A DNA stretch of 41,831 nucleotides from an uncultured Lachnospiraceae bacterium (GCA_947174495.1 CAMWJC010000023.1:1-41831), one strand, 5' to 3'. Positions 1 through 8,888 are shown, numbered from the stretch's first letter. Made by a program: numbers and translations. Notes: generated by a model from the sequence alone, not told the origin.

Positions 1-17
1 AGGGGACAGAAGAATTA

Positions 18-758
18 ATGTTAAATATTGATGAAGATAAGTTAAAGCTATTATTACAAAATAGAAAGAATTTGATTGAAAAGCAAAAATATAGTGGAAT
101 TGGAGATATTATTTCCGGAATATCTTTGGCTATAACTTTGTCGCTTTCAGATTATAGTCAGTTAACGTTCATTAACCCCGTTTTCTTCAAAAGTGTTGCC
201 TGGATTATTACCTGTATAATATTAGGGTATGGTATTTACCAATTCATAAAAAATATAAAAATGATTTATACTATTGAGAATCTATATAGTGAAATATCGA
301 ATCTCGATCCCAAAAGAGAGCATCCGTTTGACATAATTGTGATTAGAGATATTGGCATGAGCGGGAGATATTTAACAGTTAAAAGCAAGAGGTGGAAGAG
401 TTGGCTCTTCCCGAATTATCATTGTTTGGATGGTGCATTTAATATAACGGAGGAAGAAAAACATATAAAAGAATGTTTAAAAAGAGATCTGCATATTAAA
501 AGGGAAGTTACTATTACATACATAGGAAATGAGATAAAAGAACAGTATTCTGTTGGAGATAAAGTAAACAAAAAGTATAACTTTCATTACTTTCAAATAG
601 CGGGTAGCGAGAGCATTGGGGGTGGTCGGAAAAGGTTTTACTGCAATGGAAAAAAATACTGTTGGAAAACATTAGATGAGATGTATTCGAATAAAAATAC
701 TGTAAAGAAGAATGAGAATGTGTTGGCTTATGTTCGGCAGAAGTGTGATACATGTTAA
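18..758 (+). CDS. Two-TM protein with NUDIX-like C-terminus, probable Cap16-type CBASS effector
   Basis: The protein has 246 residues. Two hydrophobic segments lie at about 27-46 and 57-78, followed by a cytoplasmic domain from about residue 103. Residues 120-195 read like a degenerate NUDIX fold: a Trp/Phe-rich strand (KSWLFPNY), then a helix with scattered acidic residues (ITEEEKHIKECL), then strands ending in YNFHYFQIAG. The canonical GX5EX7REUXEE Nudix box is not intact. Two TM helices followed by an inactive-looking NUDIX domain is the architecture of Cap16 (TM-NUDIX, SMODS-associated NUDIX), a membrane effector of CBASS anti-phage defence. That assignment is inference from architecture and pattern, not a database match. 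The start is ATG with AGGGG about 12 bases upstream. The gene is visibly more AT-rich than clpB and later genes, consistent with acquired DNA. The expected cyclic-nucleotide synthase would be left of the window. Alternative: an unrelated membrane protein of unknown function. Confidence 0.6.
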   Translation: MLNIDEDKLKLLLQNRKNLIEKQKYSGIGDIISGISLAITLSLSDYSQLTFINPVFFKSVAWIITCIILGYGIYQFIKNIKMIYTIENLYSEISNLDPKREHPFDIIVIRDIGMSGRYLTVKSKRWKSWLFPNYHCLDGAFNITEEEKHIKECLKRDLHIKREVTITYIGNEIKEQYSVGDKVNKKYNFHYFQIAGSESIGGGRKRFYCNGKKYCWKTLDEMYSNKNTVKKNENVLAYVRQKCDTC

Positions 759-920
759 TTCAAACTTAGCGGCTTGAGGACATAGCAACATTTTTAACGG
801 TGTGCTGTCATCAGGCTTTCCTTTTAGAAAAAGATTATTGATTAATATCCCGTTTTCGACACTTGGTAGATTAAAAAAGCCGATGCCCTGCATAAACACT
901 GGGTTTGCAAATAATTATAC

Positions 921-940
921 AACAATTCTGGCGAATTGTT
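921..940. promoter_or_regulatory. Perfect inverted repeat upstream of clpB
   Basis: AACAATTC and GAATTGTT flank TGGC, giving 8-bp perfect arms, and lie just 5' of the CIRCE element. There is no following T-run on the plus strand, so it is not a standard terminator. On the minus strand it is followed directly by a TATAAT-like sequence. It may be an extra operator. The rest of 759-948 shows no gene I can support. Confidence 0.4.
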
Positions 941-948
941 GAAAAATA

Positions 949-975
949 TTAGCACTCACCTCTTGACAGTGCTAA
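949..975 (+). promoter_or_regulatory. CIRCE operator (HrcA site) of clpB
   Basis: TTAGCACTC, a 9-nt spacer and CAGTGCTAA match the CIRCE consensus (TTAGCACTC-N9-GAGTGCTAA) at all but one position. HrcA binds CIRCE to repress heat-shock genes. The site overlaps the clpB -35 box, as expected for a repressor site. hrcA itself is not in the window. Confidence 0.92.
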
Positions 976-991
976 CAATCAGTGTTATATT
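963..991 (+). promoter_or_regulatory. Sigma-A promoter of clpB
   Basis: TTGACA at 963-968 and TATATT at 986-991 are separated by 17 bp. The -35 box lies inside the CIRCE dyad, so HrcA binding would block RNA polymerase. The untranslated leader would be roughly 115 nt. Confidence 0.85.
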
Positions 992-1112
992 CACACTAGA
1001 ACAAAGAAGAATATAAATAAGCAGTTGATTGGCCGGATATACTGTGAATGAGAAGTCCTGTGGAATTTTTTCTGTGGGCTTCCTCATTTGCGAAGGGCAG
1101 AGAGGAGTGCAT

Positions 1113-3698
1113 ATGAATATATCCAAGTTTACTCAAAAATCCATGCAGGCGGTTGAAGGCTGTGAGAAGCTTGCATATGAATATGGCAATCAGGAGATTG
1201 AGCAGGAGCATCTGCTTTACAGTCTGCTGACTATCGATGACAGTCTGATCCTGAAGCTCATAGAAAAAATGGAAATCAACATCCAGTATTTCTCAAACAA
1301 GGTGGAAGAAGCTTTAAATAAGAGAGTGAAGGTGCAGGGCGGCCAGGTCTATGTGGGGCAGGATCTGAATAAGGTACTGGTTTCTGCGGAGGAAGAAGCA
1401 AAAGCGTTGTCCGATGAATATGTATCGGTGGAGCATTTATTCCTCGCAATGATCAAACATCCGAATAAAGCAGTAAAAGAAATTTTTCGTGAGTTTGGAA
1501 TCACCAGAGAACGTTTTTTACAGGTTCTTTCTACTGTGAGGGGAAATCAAAGGGTTACCTCTGATAATCCGGAAGCTACTTATGATACTCTTGCCAAGTA
1601 TGGGCAGGATCTGGTGGAGAAGGCCCGGGATCAGAAGCTTGACCCGGTAATCGGCAGGGACAGCGAGATACGGAATGTGATCCGCATTCTCTCACGTAAG
1701 ACAAAGAACAATCCGGTTCTTATCGGTGAACCGGGCGTGGGCAAAACCGCAGTAGTGGAAGGCTTGGCACAGAGGATTGTCCGGGGAGATGTCCCCCAGG
1801 GGCTTAAAGATAAGAAGATATTTGCACTGGATATGGGAGCCCTGGTAGCAGGCGCCAAATATCGTGGTGAGTTTGAGGAGCGCTTGAAAGCAGTTTTGGA
1901 GGATGTGAAAAACAGTGACGGACAGATCATTCTTTTTATTGATGAGCTGCACACCATTGTGGGAGCGGGAAAGACGGATGGAGCGTTGGACGCTGGCAAT
2001 ATGTTAAAGCCTATGCTGGCGCGGGGAGAGCTTCACTGCATTGGCGCAACCACATTGGATGAATATCGGCAGTACATTGAAAAGGATGCGGCGTTAGAGA
2101 GAAGATTTCAGCCGGTAATGGTGGAAGAACCTACGGTTGAAGATACGATTTCGATTTTGAGAGGGCTGAAAGAGCGTTATGAGGTTTATCATGGCGTCAA
2201 GATTATGGATAATGCGCTGGTAAGCGCAGCCGTGCTTTCGAACCGTTACATTTCCGATCGATTCCTTCCCGACAAAGCGATTGACCTGGTGGACGAGGCA
2301 TGCGCGCTGATTAAGACAGAGCTGGATTCTATGCCTACGGAACTGGATGAATTGCAGCGCAAGGTTATGCAGATGGAAATAGAAGAAACCGCTCTGAAAA
2401 AAGAAGATGACCGATTGAGTCAAGAACGACTGGAAGATCTTCAAAAGGAACTGGCTGAGTTAAAGGAAGAACTGAACAATAGAAAAGCACAGTGGGAAAA
2501 TGAAAAGGCATCCGTTGAGAAGCTTTCCAAGCTTCGTGAAGAGATTGATGCGGTTGGCAGTCAGATCGAGATTGCACAGCGAGAAGGGGATTATGAAAAG
2601 GCGGCGGAATTAAGCTACAGCAAACTGCCTGCACTGAAAAAGCAGCTTGAGACTGAAGAGGAACAGGTTAAAAACAAGGATCTTTCGCTGGTGCACGAGA
2701 GCGTATCGGAGGAGGAAATTGCACGGATTATTTCCAGATGGACCGGAATACCGGTAGCGAAGCTGACGGAAAGTGAGAGGAACAAAACTCTTCATCTGGA
2801 TGAAGAGCTTCATAAACGGGTTGTGGGACAGGATGAAGGCGTAACCAAGGTTACGGAAGCAATCATCCGGTCAAAGGCGGGGATCAAAGATCCAACAAAA
2901 CCAATCGGGTCATTTTTGTTCCTGGGGCCTACCGGAGTAGGGAAAACAGAGCTTGCCAAGGCGCTGGCGGCATCTTTGTTTGATGACGAGAATAATATGG
3001 TGCGTATCGATATGAGCGAATATATGGAGAAATATTCGGTGTCCAGACTGATTGGAGCGCCTCCCGGATATGTGGGATATGAAGAGGGCGGACAACTGAC
3101 CGAAGCAGTCAGAAGAAAACCTTATTCGGTAGTGCTGTTTGATGAGATTGAAAAGGCGCATCCCGATGTGTTTAATGTACTGCTGCAAGTACTGGACGAC
3201 GGACGTATTACTGATTCTCAGGGGCGTACGGTAGACTTCAAAAACACGATACTGATTATGACCTCCAATATCGGTGCATCTTATCTTTTGGAGGGTATTG
3301 ACCAAGATGGTTATATTAGCGAAGAGGCGGAAACAATGGTCATGAATGACTTGCGTGCTCACTTCCGACCGGAATTTTTAAACCGGCTTGACGAGACAAT
3401 TTTATTTAAGCCATTGTCGAAAGAGAATATCGGCGGTATTATTAAATTGATCATAGCGGATTTAAACAGGCGGCTTTCGGATCGGGAACTGACGGTGGAG
3501 CTTGAACCGGAAGCAGAGAGTTATATTATTGAGCAGGCATATGATCCCGTTTATGGAGCAAGACCTTTGAAACGCTATATTCAGAAATATGTGGAAACCT
3601 TGTCAGCCAGACTGATTCTGGAGGATCGGGTGAAACAGGGCGATACCATTCAGATTGTTGTAGAGAATGGCGAACTGACAGCTGGTGTTAAGAGTTAA
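1113..3698 (+). CDS. clpB: ATP-dependent chaperone ClpB
   Basis: An 861-residue Hsp100 disaggregase that, with DnaK/DnaJ/GrpE, pulls polypeptides out of aggregates through an AAA+ hexamer pore. The order is the family order: N-terminal repeat domain (about 1-145), first AAA+ module with Walker A GEPGVGKT and Walker B FIDELH, a coiled-coil middle domain rich in Glu/Lys (about 405-525, which separates ClpB from ClpA/ClpC), second AAA+ module with GPTGVGKT and LFDEIEKAH, and the C-terminal domain. The ATG at 1113 is preferred over an upstream in-frame start at 1029: it has GAGGAG upstream, gives the conserved ClpB N-terminus and the usual length of about 860. Transcription starts at a CIRCE-controlled promoter. 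A small DUF4250 gene follows 21 bp after the stop. Confidence 0.97.
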   Translation: MNISKFTQKSMQAVEGCEKLAYEYGNQEIEQEHLLYSLLTIDDSLILKLIEKMEINIQYFSNKVEEALNKRVKVQGGQVYVGQDLNKVLVSAEEEAKALSDEYVSVEHLFLAMIKHPNKAVKEIFREFGITRERFLQVLSTVRGNQRVTSDNPEATYDTLAKYGQDLVEKARDQKLDPVIGRDSEIRNVIRILSRKTKNNPVLIGEPGVGKTAVVEGLAQRIVRGDVPQGLKDKKIFALDMGALVAGAKYRGEFEERLKAVLEDVKNSDGQIILFIDELHTIVGAGKTDGALDAGNMLKPMLARGELHCIGATTLDEYRQYIEKDAALERRFQPVMVEEPTVEDTISILRGLKERYEVYHGVKIMDNALVSAAVLSNRYISDRFLPDKAIDLVDEACALIKTELDSMPTELDELQRKVMQMEIEETALKKEDDRLSQERLEDLQKELAELKEELNNRKAQWENEKASVEKLSKLREEIDAVGSQIEIAQREGDYEKAAELSYSKLPALKKQLETEEEQVKNKDLSLVHESVSEEEIARIISRWTGIPVAKLTESERNKTLHLDEELHKRVVGQDEGVTKVTEAIIRSKAGIKDPTKPIGSFLFLGPTGVGKTELAKALAASLFDDENNMVRIDMSEYMEKYSVSRLIGAPPGYVGYEEGGQLTEAVRRKPYSVVLFDEIEKAHPDVFNVLLQVLDDGRITDSQGRTVDFKNTILIMTSNIGASYLLEGIDQDGYISEEAETMVMNDLRAHFRPEFLNRLDETILFKPLSKENIGGIIKLIIADLNRRLSDRELTVELEPEAESYIIEQAYDPVYGARPLKRYIQKYVETLSARLILEDRVKQGDTIQIVVENGELTAGVKS

Positions 3699-3719
3699 CT
3701 CTGAGAAAGGAGAAATGAG

Positions 3720-3896
3720 ATGCCGTTACCTGGTGATGCCAATATGCTTCTTAGTTATGTAAATCTTAAGCTTCGTGATTATTATTCAGATCTGGATGCT
3801 TTATGTGATGATCTTGATGAGAATCGGGAGGAGATTGAAGAAAAACTTAAGAAGATCGGCTATGTTTATGACAGTGACCGAAATCAGTTTCGATGA
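3720..3896 (+). CDS. DUF4250 domain small protein
   Basis: A 58-residue acidic protein beginning MPLPGDANMLLSYVNLKLRD and ending in a predicted helix-turn segment (LKKIGYVYDSDRNQF). The conserved pattern of NMLLS.VN.KLRD.Y..LD.LCDDLD and a terminal NQF matches the DUF4250 family of Clostridia, whose function is unknown. It starts at ATG 3720 with AAAGGAG 8 bases upstream, and lies 21 bp after clpB, so it is probably cotranscribed with it. The short length and helical acidic character would fit a DNA-binding-like or adaptor protein, but nothing in the sequence settles this. Confidence 0.85.
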   Translation: MPLPGDANMLLSYVNLKLRDYYSDLDALCDDLDENREEIEEKLKKIGYVYDSDRNQFR

Positions 3897-3997
3897 TAAA
3901 AGTATCGGAAAGTACTGATGTTTGGTTAATGTGTATAAAAATGCACATGATAATTAGTGAAACAGCAACAATGTGACAAGAAAAACTACTTGCTATA

Positions 3998-4026
3998 TTG
4001 ACATTTATTGTGCAGATTGCTATAAT
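3998..4026 (+). promoter_or_regulatory. Consensus sigma-A promoter of the licT-crr-ptsI operon
   Basis: TTGACA (3998-4003), a 17-bp spacer and TATAAT (4021-4026) match the consensus at every position. The predicted transcript starts near 4033, just ahead of the RAT sequence, as expected for a promoter whose output is controlled by antitermination. Together with the RAT and terminator it accounts for the long gap 3897-4213. Confidence 0.92.
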
Positions 4027-4059
4027 CTAGATAATTAATGAACTAATTGATTAATTTTT

Positions 4060-4090
4060 GGATTGTTACTGCACACAAGCGGGCAAAACC
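4060..4090 (+). promoter_or_regulatory. RAT (ribonucleic antiterminator) site
   Basis: The segment begins GGATTGTTACTG and ends GGGCAAAACC, matching the conserved RAT hairpin recognised by BglG/LicT/SacY-type RNA-binding antiterminators. Its 3' end overlaps the first bases of the following terminator stem (4085-4090), so binding and termination are mutually exclusive. Confidence 0.93.
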
Positions 4091-4139
4091 AAATTTTATG
4101 AATCGGCTTTGAAACCGACTCGTAGAATTTGGTTTTTTT
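4085..4139 (+). terminator. RAT-controlled terminator
   Basis: AAAACCAAATTTTA (4085-4098) pairs with TAGAATTTGGTTTT (4123-4136), with one mismatch and an inner hairpin (TCGG...CCGA), followed by a T-run. It lies between the promoter and the licT start codon. The gene's own product is therefore likely to relieve it. Confidence 0.92.
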
Positions 4140-4213
4140 ATGTATGACGGAATGGTTTGCAGAGCATACTGATATTTTACCGGGAGTTGTACAGTGATGA
4201 TGAGGAAATAAAA

Positions 4214-5053
4214 TTGCGTATTGAGAAGATAATCAATAATAACATTATTGCCGCAAGAGACAGTAAGAATGTAGAATTGGTGGCTATGGGAAGAGGGATC
4301 GGCTATGGAAAAAGGGCCGGTGATGAGATTGCGGATGAGGCGGTAGAGAAGATTTTCAGATTGGAAAATATGGATAACACGGAACATTTTAAAGAACTGC
4401 TGGCATCTCTTCCATTGGAGCATATCCGCCTGTCAAACGATATCATTACTTACGCGAAAGAAAGTCTTGGATTATTGCTTGGACAGAACGTATACCTGAC
4501 GTTGACGGATCATATTAGTTTTGTAATCAGTAAGCACAGAGAAGGAATGGACTTCAGTAATATTTTATTTGATGAGGTAAGGCTTTTTTATCCGGTGGAA
4601 TATTCAGTTGGAAGGTATGCGCTGGAGCTGATCGAAGAGAGAACGGGCTGCCGTCTTCTGGAGGATGAAGCGGCATCCATTGCGCTGCATCTGGTTAACG
4701 GAGAATTGAATTCCGTCATGGGAACCACATTTGTCATGATCAAAATGATGCGTGAGATGATGGAAATCATTGAAAGACATATTTCCATTCCTGAAGGAAG
4801 AATGTATCCGAAGGATCGGTTGATCTCAGATTTAAAGCAGCTTGCCAACCGTCTTGTCTCGGAGGAACCGCTCAGCGGATGGAAAGATGATCTCCTATAT
4901 CATTTTGTAAAGGAGAATTACGAGCAGGAATATCAGATTATTAACGGTGTCAGCGAATACATTGAAAAAGAGTATCACTGCAGCATGACAGAGGAAGAAA
5001 AGATATATCTTGCACTTAATATTAAACGCATGAAGGATTTATATACATGCTAA
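4214..5053 (+). CDS. BglG/LicT-family transcriptional antiterminator
   Basis: A 279-residue RNA-binding antiterminator with an N-terminal co-antiterminator domain (about 1-57: RIEKIINNNIIAARD, GRGIGYGKRAGD) and two PTS regulation domains (about 70-170 and 175-279), whose conserved His residues are phosphorylated by HPr or EII proteins. I take TTG 4214 as the start: it has GAGGAAA upstream at proper spacing and puts the conserved KIINNN motif at the N-terminus with the usual family length (about 277). The upstream in-frame ATG at 4157 adds 19 residues unlike the family and lacks a Shine-Dalgarno. The gene lies behind its own RAT and terminator and directly ahead of crr and ptsI, implying autoregulation. 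The specific sugar signal cannot be read from the sequence; glucose (GlcT-like) or GlcNAc are possible. Confidence 0.93.
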   Translation: MRIEKIINNNIIAARDSKNVELVAMGRGIGYGKRAGDEIADEAVEKIFRLENMDNTEHFKELLASLPLEHIRLSNDIITYAKESLGLLLGQNVYLTLTDHISFVISKHREGMDFSNILFDEVRLFYPVEYSVGRYALELIEERTGCRLLEDEAASIALHLVNGELNSVMGTTFVMIKMMREMMEIIERHISIPEGRMYPKDRLISDLKQLANRLVSEEPLSGWKDDLLYHFVKENYEQEYQIINGVSEYIEKEYHCSMTEEEKIYLALNIKRMKDLYTC

Positions 5054-5078
5054 ATGCTAAGCAGAAAGGGGGAAATAA

Positions 5079-5567
5079 ATGAAACTATTTCAGAATTTAT
5101 TTACAAAAGACAACAGTATCGGAATAGGAGCGCCTGCTGCGGGAAAGCTTGTCAGTATCAAAGAAGTGAGTGATCCGACATTCAGCGAAGAGGTGTTGGG
5201 TAATGGAGCCGCTATTATTCCGACGGACGGTAAGTTTTATGCACCGGCGGATGGCACAATCTCCACGATTTTTCCTACCGGTCATGCGGCTGCCATTACC
5301 AGCAGTGAGGGAGTGGAGATATTGATCCATATCGGACTTGATACGGTGAAGCTGGAAGGGAAGCATTTCACGATTCATGCGGAGGAGGGACAAGAGATCA
5401 AAAAAGGAGATCTTATCCTGGAAGCAGATTTGGATCAGATCAAGGCGGAAGGTTACGACATTATTACACCTGTGATTATCTGCAATTCGGATGAATATTC
5501 CGAAATTCAGATGATGGAGCCGGGGGATGTGGCACAGGGAGACGATATCCTGAAACTGCAGAAGTAG
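5079..5567 (+). CDS. crr: PTS glucose-type IIA protein (Crr-like)
   Basis: A 162-residue soluble IIA-Glc protein that passes phosphate from HPr to IIB domains. The active-site His is H84 in EILIHIGLDTV, and H69 in FPTGHA matches the second conserved His. Residues APAAGKLVSI and the C-terminal PEPGD-like turn (MEPGDVAQGDDIL) also fit the family. GGGGG lies 7-8 bases before ATG 5079. It lies 25 bp after the antiterminator gene and 14 bp before ptsI, so the three form an operon. A free-standing IIA matches the downstream IICB permease, which carries no IIA of its own. Confidence 0.95.
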   Translation: MKLFQNLFTKDNSIGIGAPAAGKLVSIKEVSDPTFSEEVLGNGAAIIPTDGKFYAPADGTISTIFPTGHAAAITSSEGVEILIHIGLDTVKLEGKHFTIHAEEGQEIKKGDLILEADLDQIKAEGYDIITPVIICNSDEYSEIQMMEPGDVAQGDDILKLQK

Positions 5568-5581
5568 AAGGAGGCGTTTGA

Positions 5582-7195
5582 GTGGATAAATATATTGGAA
5601 AAAGTGTATTGAAGGGAATTGCTGTAGGCAGGATTTACTGGTATCAGAAGCAGAACTATGAAATCGTTAAAAAAACAGTTGCGGATTCAGATGCGGAGAA
5701 AAGCCGGTTTGAGGAAGCAATAGAAACTGCAAAAGACCAGTTGTCTACTCTTTATGATGAGGCGCTTGCCAATGTGGGTGAAGATCATGCAATGATTTTT
5801 GATATTCATCGAATGATGCTTGAGGACGACGATTATCTGGAAGCAATAGATTCGGTTATCGCAGAAGGATACAATGCAGAGTATGCGGTGGAAGCGGCAC
5901 AGAATCAGTTTTCGGAATTGTTTGCTTCTATGGATGACGAGTACATGAAGGCAAGGGCTGCCGATGTTAAAGATATTTCTCAGAGGGTGATCCGCATTCT
6001 TATGGGAATATCTGAAGATGGAATCCCGACGGATGAGCCGGTGATTTTGGTGGCAGATGATCTGACGCCCAGTGAGACCGTAAAAATGGATAAAAACAAG
6101 ATTCTTGCATTTGTGACTGTGAGAGGATCCGCTAATTCCCATACGGCAATTCTTGCCAGAAGTATGAATCTTCCGGCGCTTGTAAATACTCAAATGAATC
6201 CGGGCGAGGAGTGGAATGGAAAAGTAGGCGTAGTTGACGGATTTAACGGGGAATTCCTTGTGGAACCGAAACAGGATCTTCTGGATGAAATGATTCGCCG
6301 CAAGAACCAATGGGTTGCAGATCTGGAAGCTTTGGAGCAGCTAAAGGGATTGGATAATGTTACTCATGACGGCAGAAGGATCGATGTGTATGCCAATATC
6401 GGAAAAGTGGAGGATGTGGAAGGTGCCCTTTCGGCGGATGCAGGAGGAATCGGACTTTTCCGCAGTGAGTTCCTTTATCTGGGGAAAGACACTTTCCCTA
6501 CAGAAGAAGAGCAATATGTAAGCTACAAGACGGTTCTTGAGAAGATGGACGGCAAAAAGGTAGTGATCCGGACGCTGGATATTGGAGCGGATAAAAAGGT
6601 AGATTACTTCAATCTGGATGCAGAGGAAAACCCGGCACTGGGTTATCGGGCTATCCGAATTTGTCTGGACCGGCCGGAAATATTTATTACACAGTTAAGA
6701 GCTATTTACCGCGCTTCCGCTTATGGAAAGGCAGCTATCATGTTTCCGATGATCGTGTCTGTAGAAGAAGTTAGACGAATAAAAGAAATTGTGGATCAGG
6801 TCAAAGAAGAGCTTTCCGTAGAGGGATATGCCATGGGGGATGTGGAACTTGGAATCATGGTGGAAACTCCGGCGGCAGCTCTCATTTCCAGAGAACTTGC
6901 TAAGGAAGTTGATTTCTTCAGTATCGGAACCAATGATCTGACACAATATACGCTGGCAGTGGACAGACAGAATCAGAAACTGGAAAGCACATGCGATACG
7001 CATCATCCGGCGGTTCTGAAGCTGATAGAAATGACAGTGGCTAATGCGCATAAGGAAGGAATCTGGGCAGGAATCTGCGGGGAATTGGCGGCGGATACAG
7101 ATCTGACGGAAACATTCCTTGAGATGGGAGTCGATGAACTCAGTGTGTCGGCCTCCGCAATATTAAAGGTGCGCAAAGCGGTGCGGGACATTTAA
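5582..7195 (+). CDS. ptsI: Phosphoenolpyruvate-protein phosphotransferase (Enzyme I)
   Basis: A 537-residue cytoplasmic Enzyme I, the first step of the PTS, which transfers phosphate from phosphoenolpyruvate to HPr. The N-terminal HPr-binding helical domain (about 30-140) is followed by the phospho-His domain with H187 in GSANSHTAILARS, then the PEP-binding TIM barrel with GLFRSEFLY, DIGADKK, ETPAA and the catalytic Cys loop GICGELA. The start is GTG 5582 with AAGGAGG upstream. Length is slightly below the usual 570-575 but all motifs are present. Enzyme I is usually next to ptsH; here ptsH is absent and crr precedes it. Confidence 0.96.
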   Translation: MDKYIGKSVLKGIAVGRIYWYQKQNYEIVKKTVADSDAEKSRFEEAIETAKDQLSTLYDEALANVGEDHAMIFDIHRMMLEDDDYLEAIDSVIAEGYNAEYAVEAAQNQFSELFASMDDEYMKARAADVKDISQRVIRILMGISEDGIPTDEPVILVADDLTPSETVKMDKNKILAFVTVRGSANSHTAILARSMNLPALVNTQMNPGEEWNGKVGVVDGFNGEFLVEPKQDLLDEMIRRKNQWVADLEALEQLKGLDNVTHDGRRIDVYANIGKVEDVEGALSADAGGIGLFRSEFLYLGKDTFPTEEEQYVSYKTVLEKMDGKKVVIRTLDIGADKKVDYFNLDAEENPALGYRAIRICLDRPEIFITQLRAIYRASAYGKAAIMFPMIVSVEEVRRIKEIVDQVKEELSVEGYAMGDVELGIMVETPAAALISRELAKEVDFFSIGTNDLTQYTLAVDRQNQKLESTCDTHHPAVLKLIEMTVANAHKEGIWAGICGELAADTDLTETFLEMGVDELSVSASAILKVRKAVRDI

Positions 7196-7304
7196 AGTAG
7201 CGGCACTGCAGAAATTCTTTATGGACTATCTGTAGGCGCAGAAGATAACAGAAAACAATGATATTCATGGGAATGCTTCCATAGAATATAGATGAAAGGT
7301 ATTT

Positions 7305-7325
7305 GTTCTGTGGCTAGGGCAGAAC
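7305..7325 (+). promoter_or_regulatory. Short inverted repeat upstream of the GlcNAc permease
   Basis: GTTCTG and CAGAAC flank a 9-nt spacer in the 157-bp gap between ptsI and the permease. It could be an operator or a small RNA hairpin just before the ribosome binding site. I see no convincing promoter in this gap, so the permease may be read from upstream. Confidence 0.3.
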
Positions 7326-7352
7326 GAAAAAATAAAAAGGGGGTTAATTTAT

Positions 7353-8822
7353 ATGATGAAATTTTTACAAAAATTAGGGAAATCATTGATGCTTCCGGTA
7401 GCATGTCTGCCGATCTGCGGTATCCTGATGGGAATCGGATATGCATTGTGTCCGGCAACCATGCAGGGCGGCGATATTACCGGTTTTTTGAATCTGCTTG
7501 GATTTTTCCTGGTTAAGGCAGGCGGAGCACTGATCGACAATATGGCTCTTTTGTTTGTCATTGGTGTAGGCGTAGGCATGGCGGATGATAATGATGGTAC
7601 AGCTGGTCTTGCAGCACTTGCTTCCTGGCTGATGCTCACCAATCTGCTTTCTGTAGGTACGGTTACCACATTAATGCCTTCCATAGCAGATAATGCAAAT
7701 AAGACGCTTGCTTTTTCAGCGATCGCAAATCCGTTTATCGGTATTCTTTCAGGTATTATCGGAGCAACCTGCTACAACAAGTTTAAGACAACGAAATTAC
7801 CTGACTGGCTGTCATTCTTCAGCGGTAAGCGCTGTGTGGCAATCGTTTCCGGCGTAGTGTCCATCGTTGTTGCGGCTATCCTTTTGTTTGTATGGCCGAT
7901 CATTTACGGTGTGCTGCTTGCAATTGGTCAGGGAATTGTCAGCCTTGGTCCTGTAGGCGCAGGTATTTACGCATTCTTGAACAGATTGTTGATCCCTACC
8001 GGATTACATCATGCACTGAATAACGTATTCTGGTTTGACACGGTTGGTCTGGGTGATCTGAAGCACTTCTGGGCAGGTGATACCAGCGCAGATGTTACAT
8101 GGAGTCTTGGTATGTATATGTCAGGTTTCTTCCCTTGTATGATGTTTGGTATCCCTGGTGCTGCACTGGCTATGATCCAGACAGCAAAAGAGGGCAAGAA
8201 GAAAGTTGCCATCGGTCTGGTAGCATCCGCAGCGGTTTGTGCGTTTGTCTGCGGTGTAACAGAGCCTTTTGAATTTGGTTTCATGTTCCTGGCACCCCTT
8301 CTTTACTTGATTTATGCATTGTTATACGGTATCTTTACGGTTATCACAACACTGGTTGGATTCAGAGCCGGATTCAGTTTCTCAGCAGGTGCAACGGATC
8401 TTGTATTCTCGGCATCACTGCCTGCGGCACAGAGCACTTGGTTGATCATTCCTCTTGGTATCGCGGCATTTGTAGTATTCTATCTGGTATTCCGTTTTGC
8501 CATCGTGAAGTTTGACTTAAAGACACCCGGTAGAGAAGACGATGATGTAGAGACAGAGAAGAAAGCAGTTCTTTCTAACAACAACTATACAGAAGTAGCT
8601 TCCACTATTCTGGAAGGACTTGGCGGAAAGGAAAATGTTACCTCTCTTGATAACTGTATTACAAGACTTCGTCTGGAAATCAAGGATTACACACTGATCG
8701 ATGAGAAGAAGATTAAATCAGCAGGCGTTGCCGGCGTTATGAGACCCAGCAAGACCGCTGTACAGGTTATTGTAGGCACGAAGGTACAGTTTGTAGCTGA
8801 TGAAATGAAGAAAATGTTATAG
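7353..8822 (+). CDS. nagE: PTS permease IICB, probably N-acetylglucosamine-specific
   Basis: A 489-residue membrane permease that imports and phosphorylates a sugar. The IIC domain (about 1-390) has about ten hydrophobic segments and the glucose-family motifs GLHHALNN and GVTEPFEFGFMF. The C-terminal IIB domain (about 410-489) carries the phosphorylated Cys at C435 in LDNCITRLRL. No IIA domain is attached, unlike E. coli NagE and like B. subtilis NagP, so the Crr-type IIA upstream is the natural donor. Specificity for GlcNAc is inferred from nagB and nagA immediately downstream; glucose-type specificity is the alternative. ATG 7353 follows AAAGGGGG at good spacing. A strong terminator follows the stop codon. 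Confidence 0.92.
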   Translation: MMKFLQKLGKSLMLPVACLPICGILMGIGYALCPATMQGGDITGFLNLLGFFLVKAGGALIDNMALLFVIGVGVGMADDNDGTAGLAALASWLMLTNLLSVGTVTTLMPSIADNANKTLAFSAIANPFIGILSGIIGATCYNKFKTTKLPDWLSFFSGKRCVAIVSGVVSIVVAAILLFVWPIIYGVLLAIGQGIVSLGPVGAGIYAFLNRLLIPTGLHHALNNVFWFDTVGLGDLKHFWAGDTSADVTWSLGMYMSGFFPCMMFGIPGAALAMIQTAKEGKKKVAIGLVASAAVCAFVCGVTEPFEFGFMFLAPLLYLIYALLYGIFTVITTLVGFRAGFSFSAGATDLVFSASLPAAQSTWLIIPLGIAAFVVFYLVFRFAIVKFDLKTPGREDDDVETEKKAVLSNNNYTEVASTILEGLGGKENVTSLDNCITRLRLEIKDYTLIDEKKIKSAGVAGVMRPSKTAVQVIVGTKVQFVADEMKKML

Positions 8823-8862
8823 GTATTATAAGCGGACAATAATACCGAAACCCCTAGCATAG

Positions 8863-8888
8863 CGGAGGCCTTCGGGCCTCCGTTTTTT
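8863..8888 (+). terminator. Strong intrinsic terminator between the permease gene and nagB
   Basis: CGGAGGCC, a TTCG tetraloop, GGCCTCCG and six T residues form a textbook intrinsic terminator. Only 28 bp separate the T-run from the nagB start, leaving no room for a normal promoter downstream. It probably lowers, rather than stops, transcription into nagB-nagA, or nagB has a promoter hidden upstream of the hairpin. Confidence 0.95.

Noticed and set aside
672..899. Minus-strand open frame of 75 codons after the first gene
   Set aside because: It overlaps the 3' end of the first gene, has no recognisable family and no clear ribosome binding site. A TATAAT-like box lies upstream on that strand, but this is not enough to call a gene.
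1029..1112. 28-codon N-terminal extension of clpB
   Set aside because: No ribosome binding site for the upstream start and residues unlike ClpB; the ATG at 1113 has GAGGAG and gives the family length.
7196..7352. Promoter or operator controlling the GlcNAc permease
   Set aside because: No convincing -35/-10 pair was found; only a short inverted repeat was recorded at low confidence.
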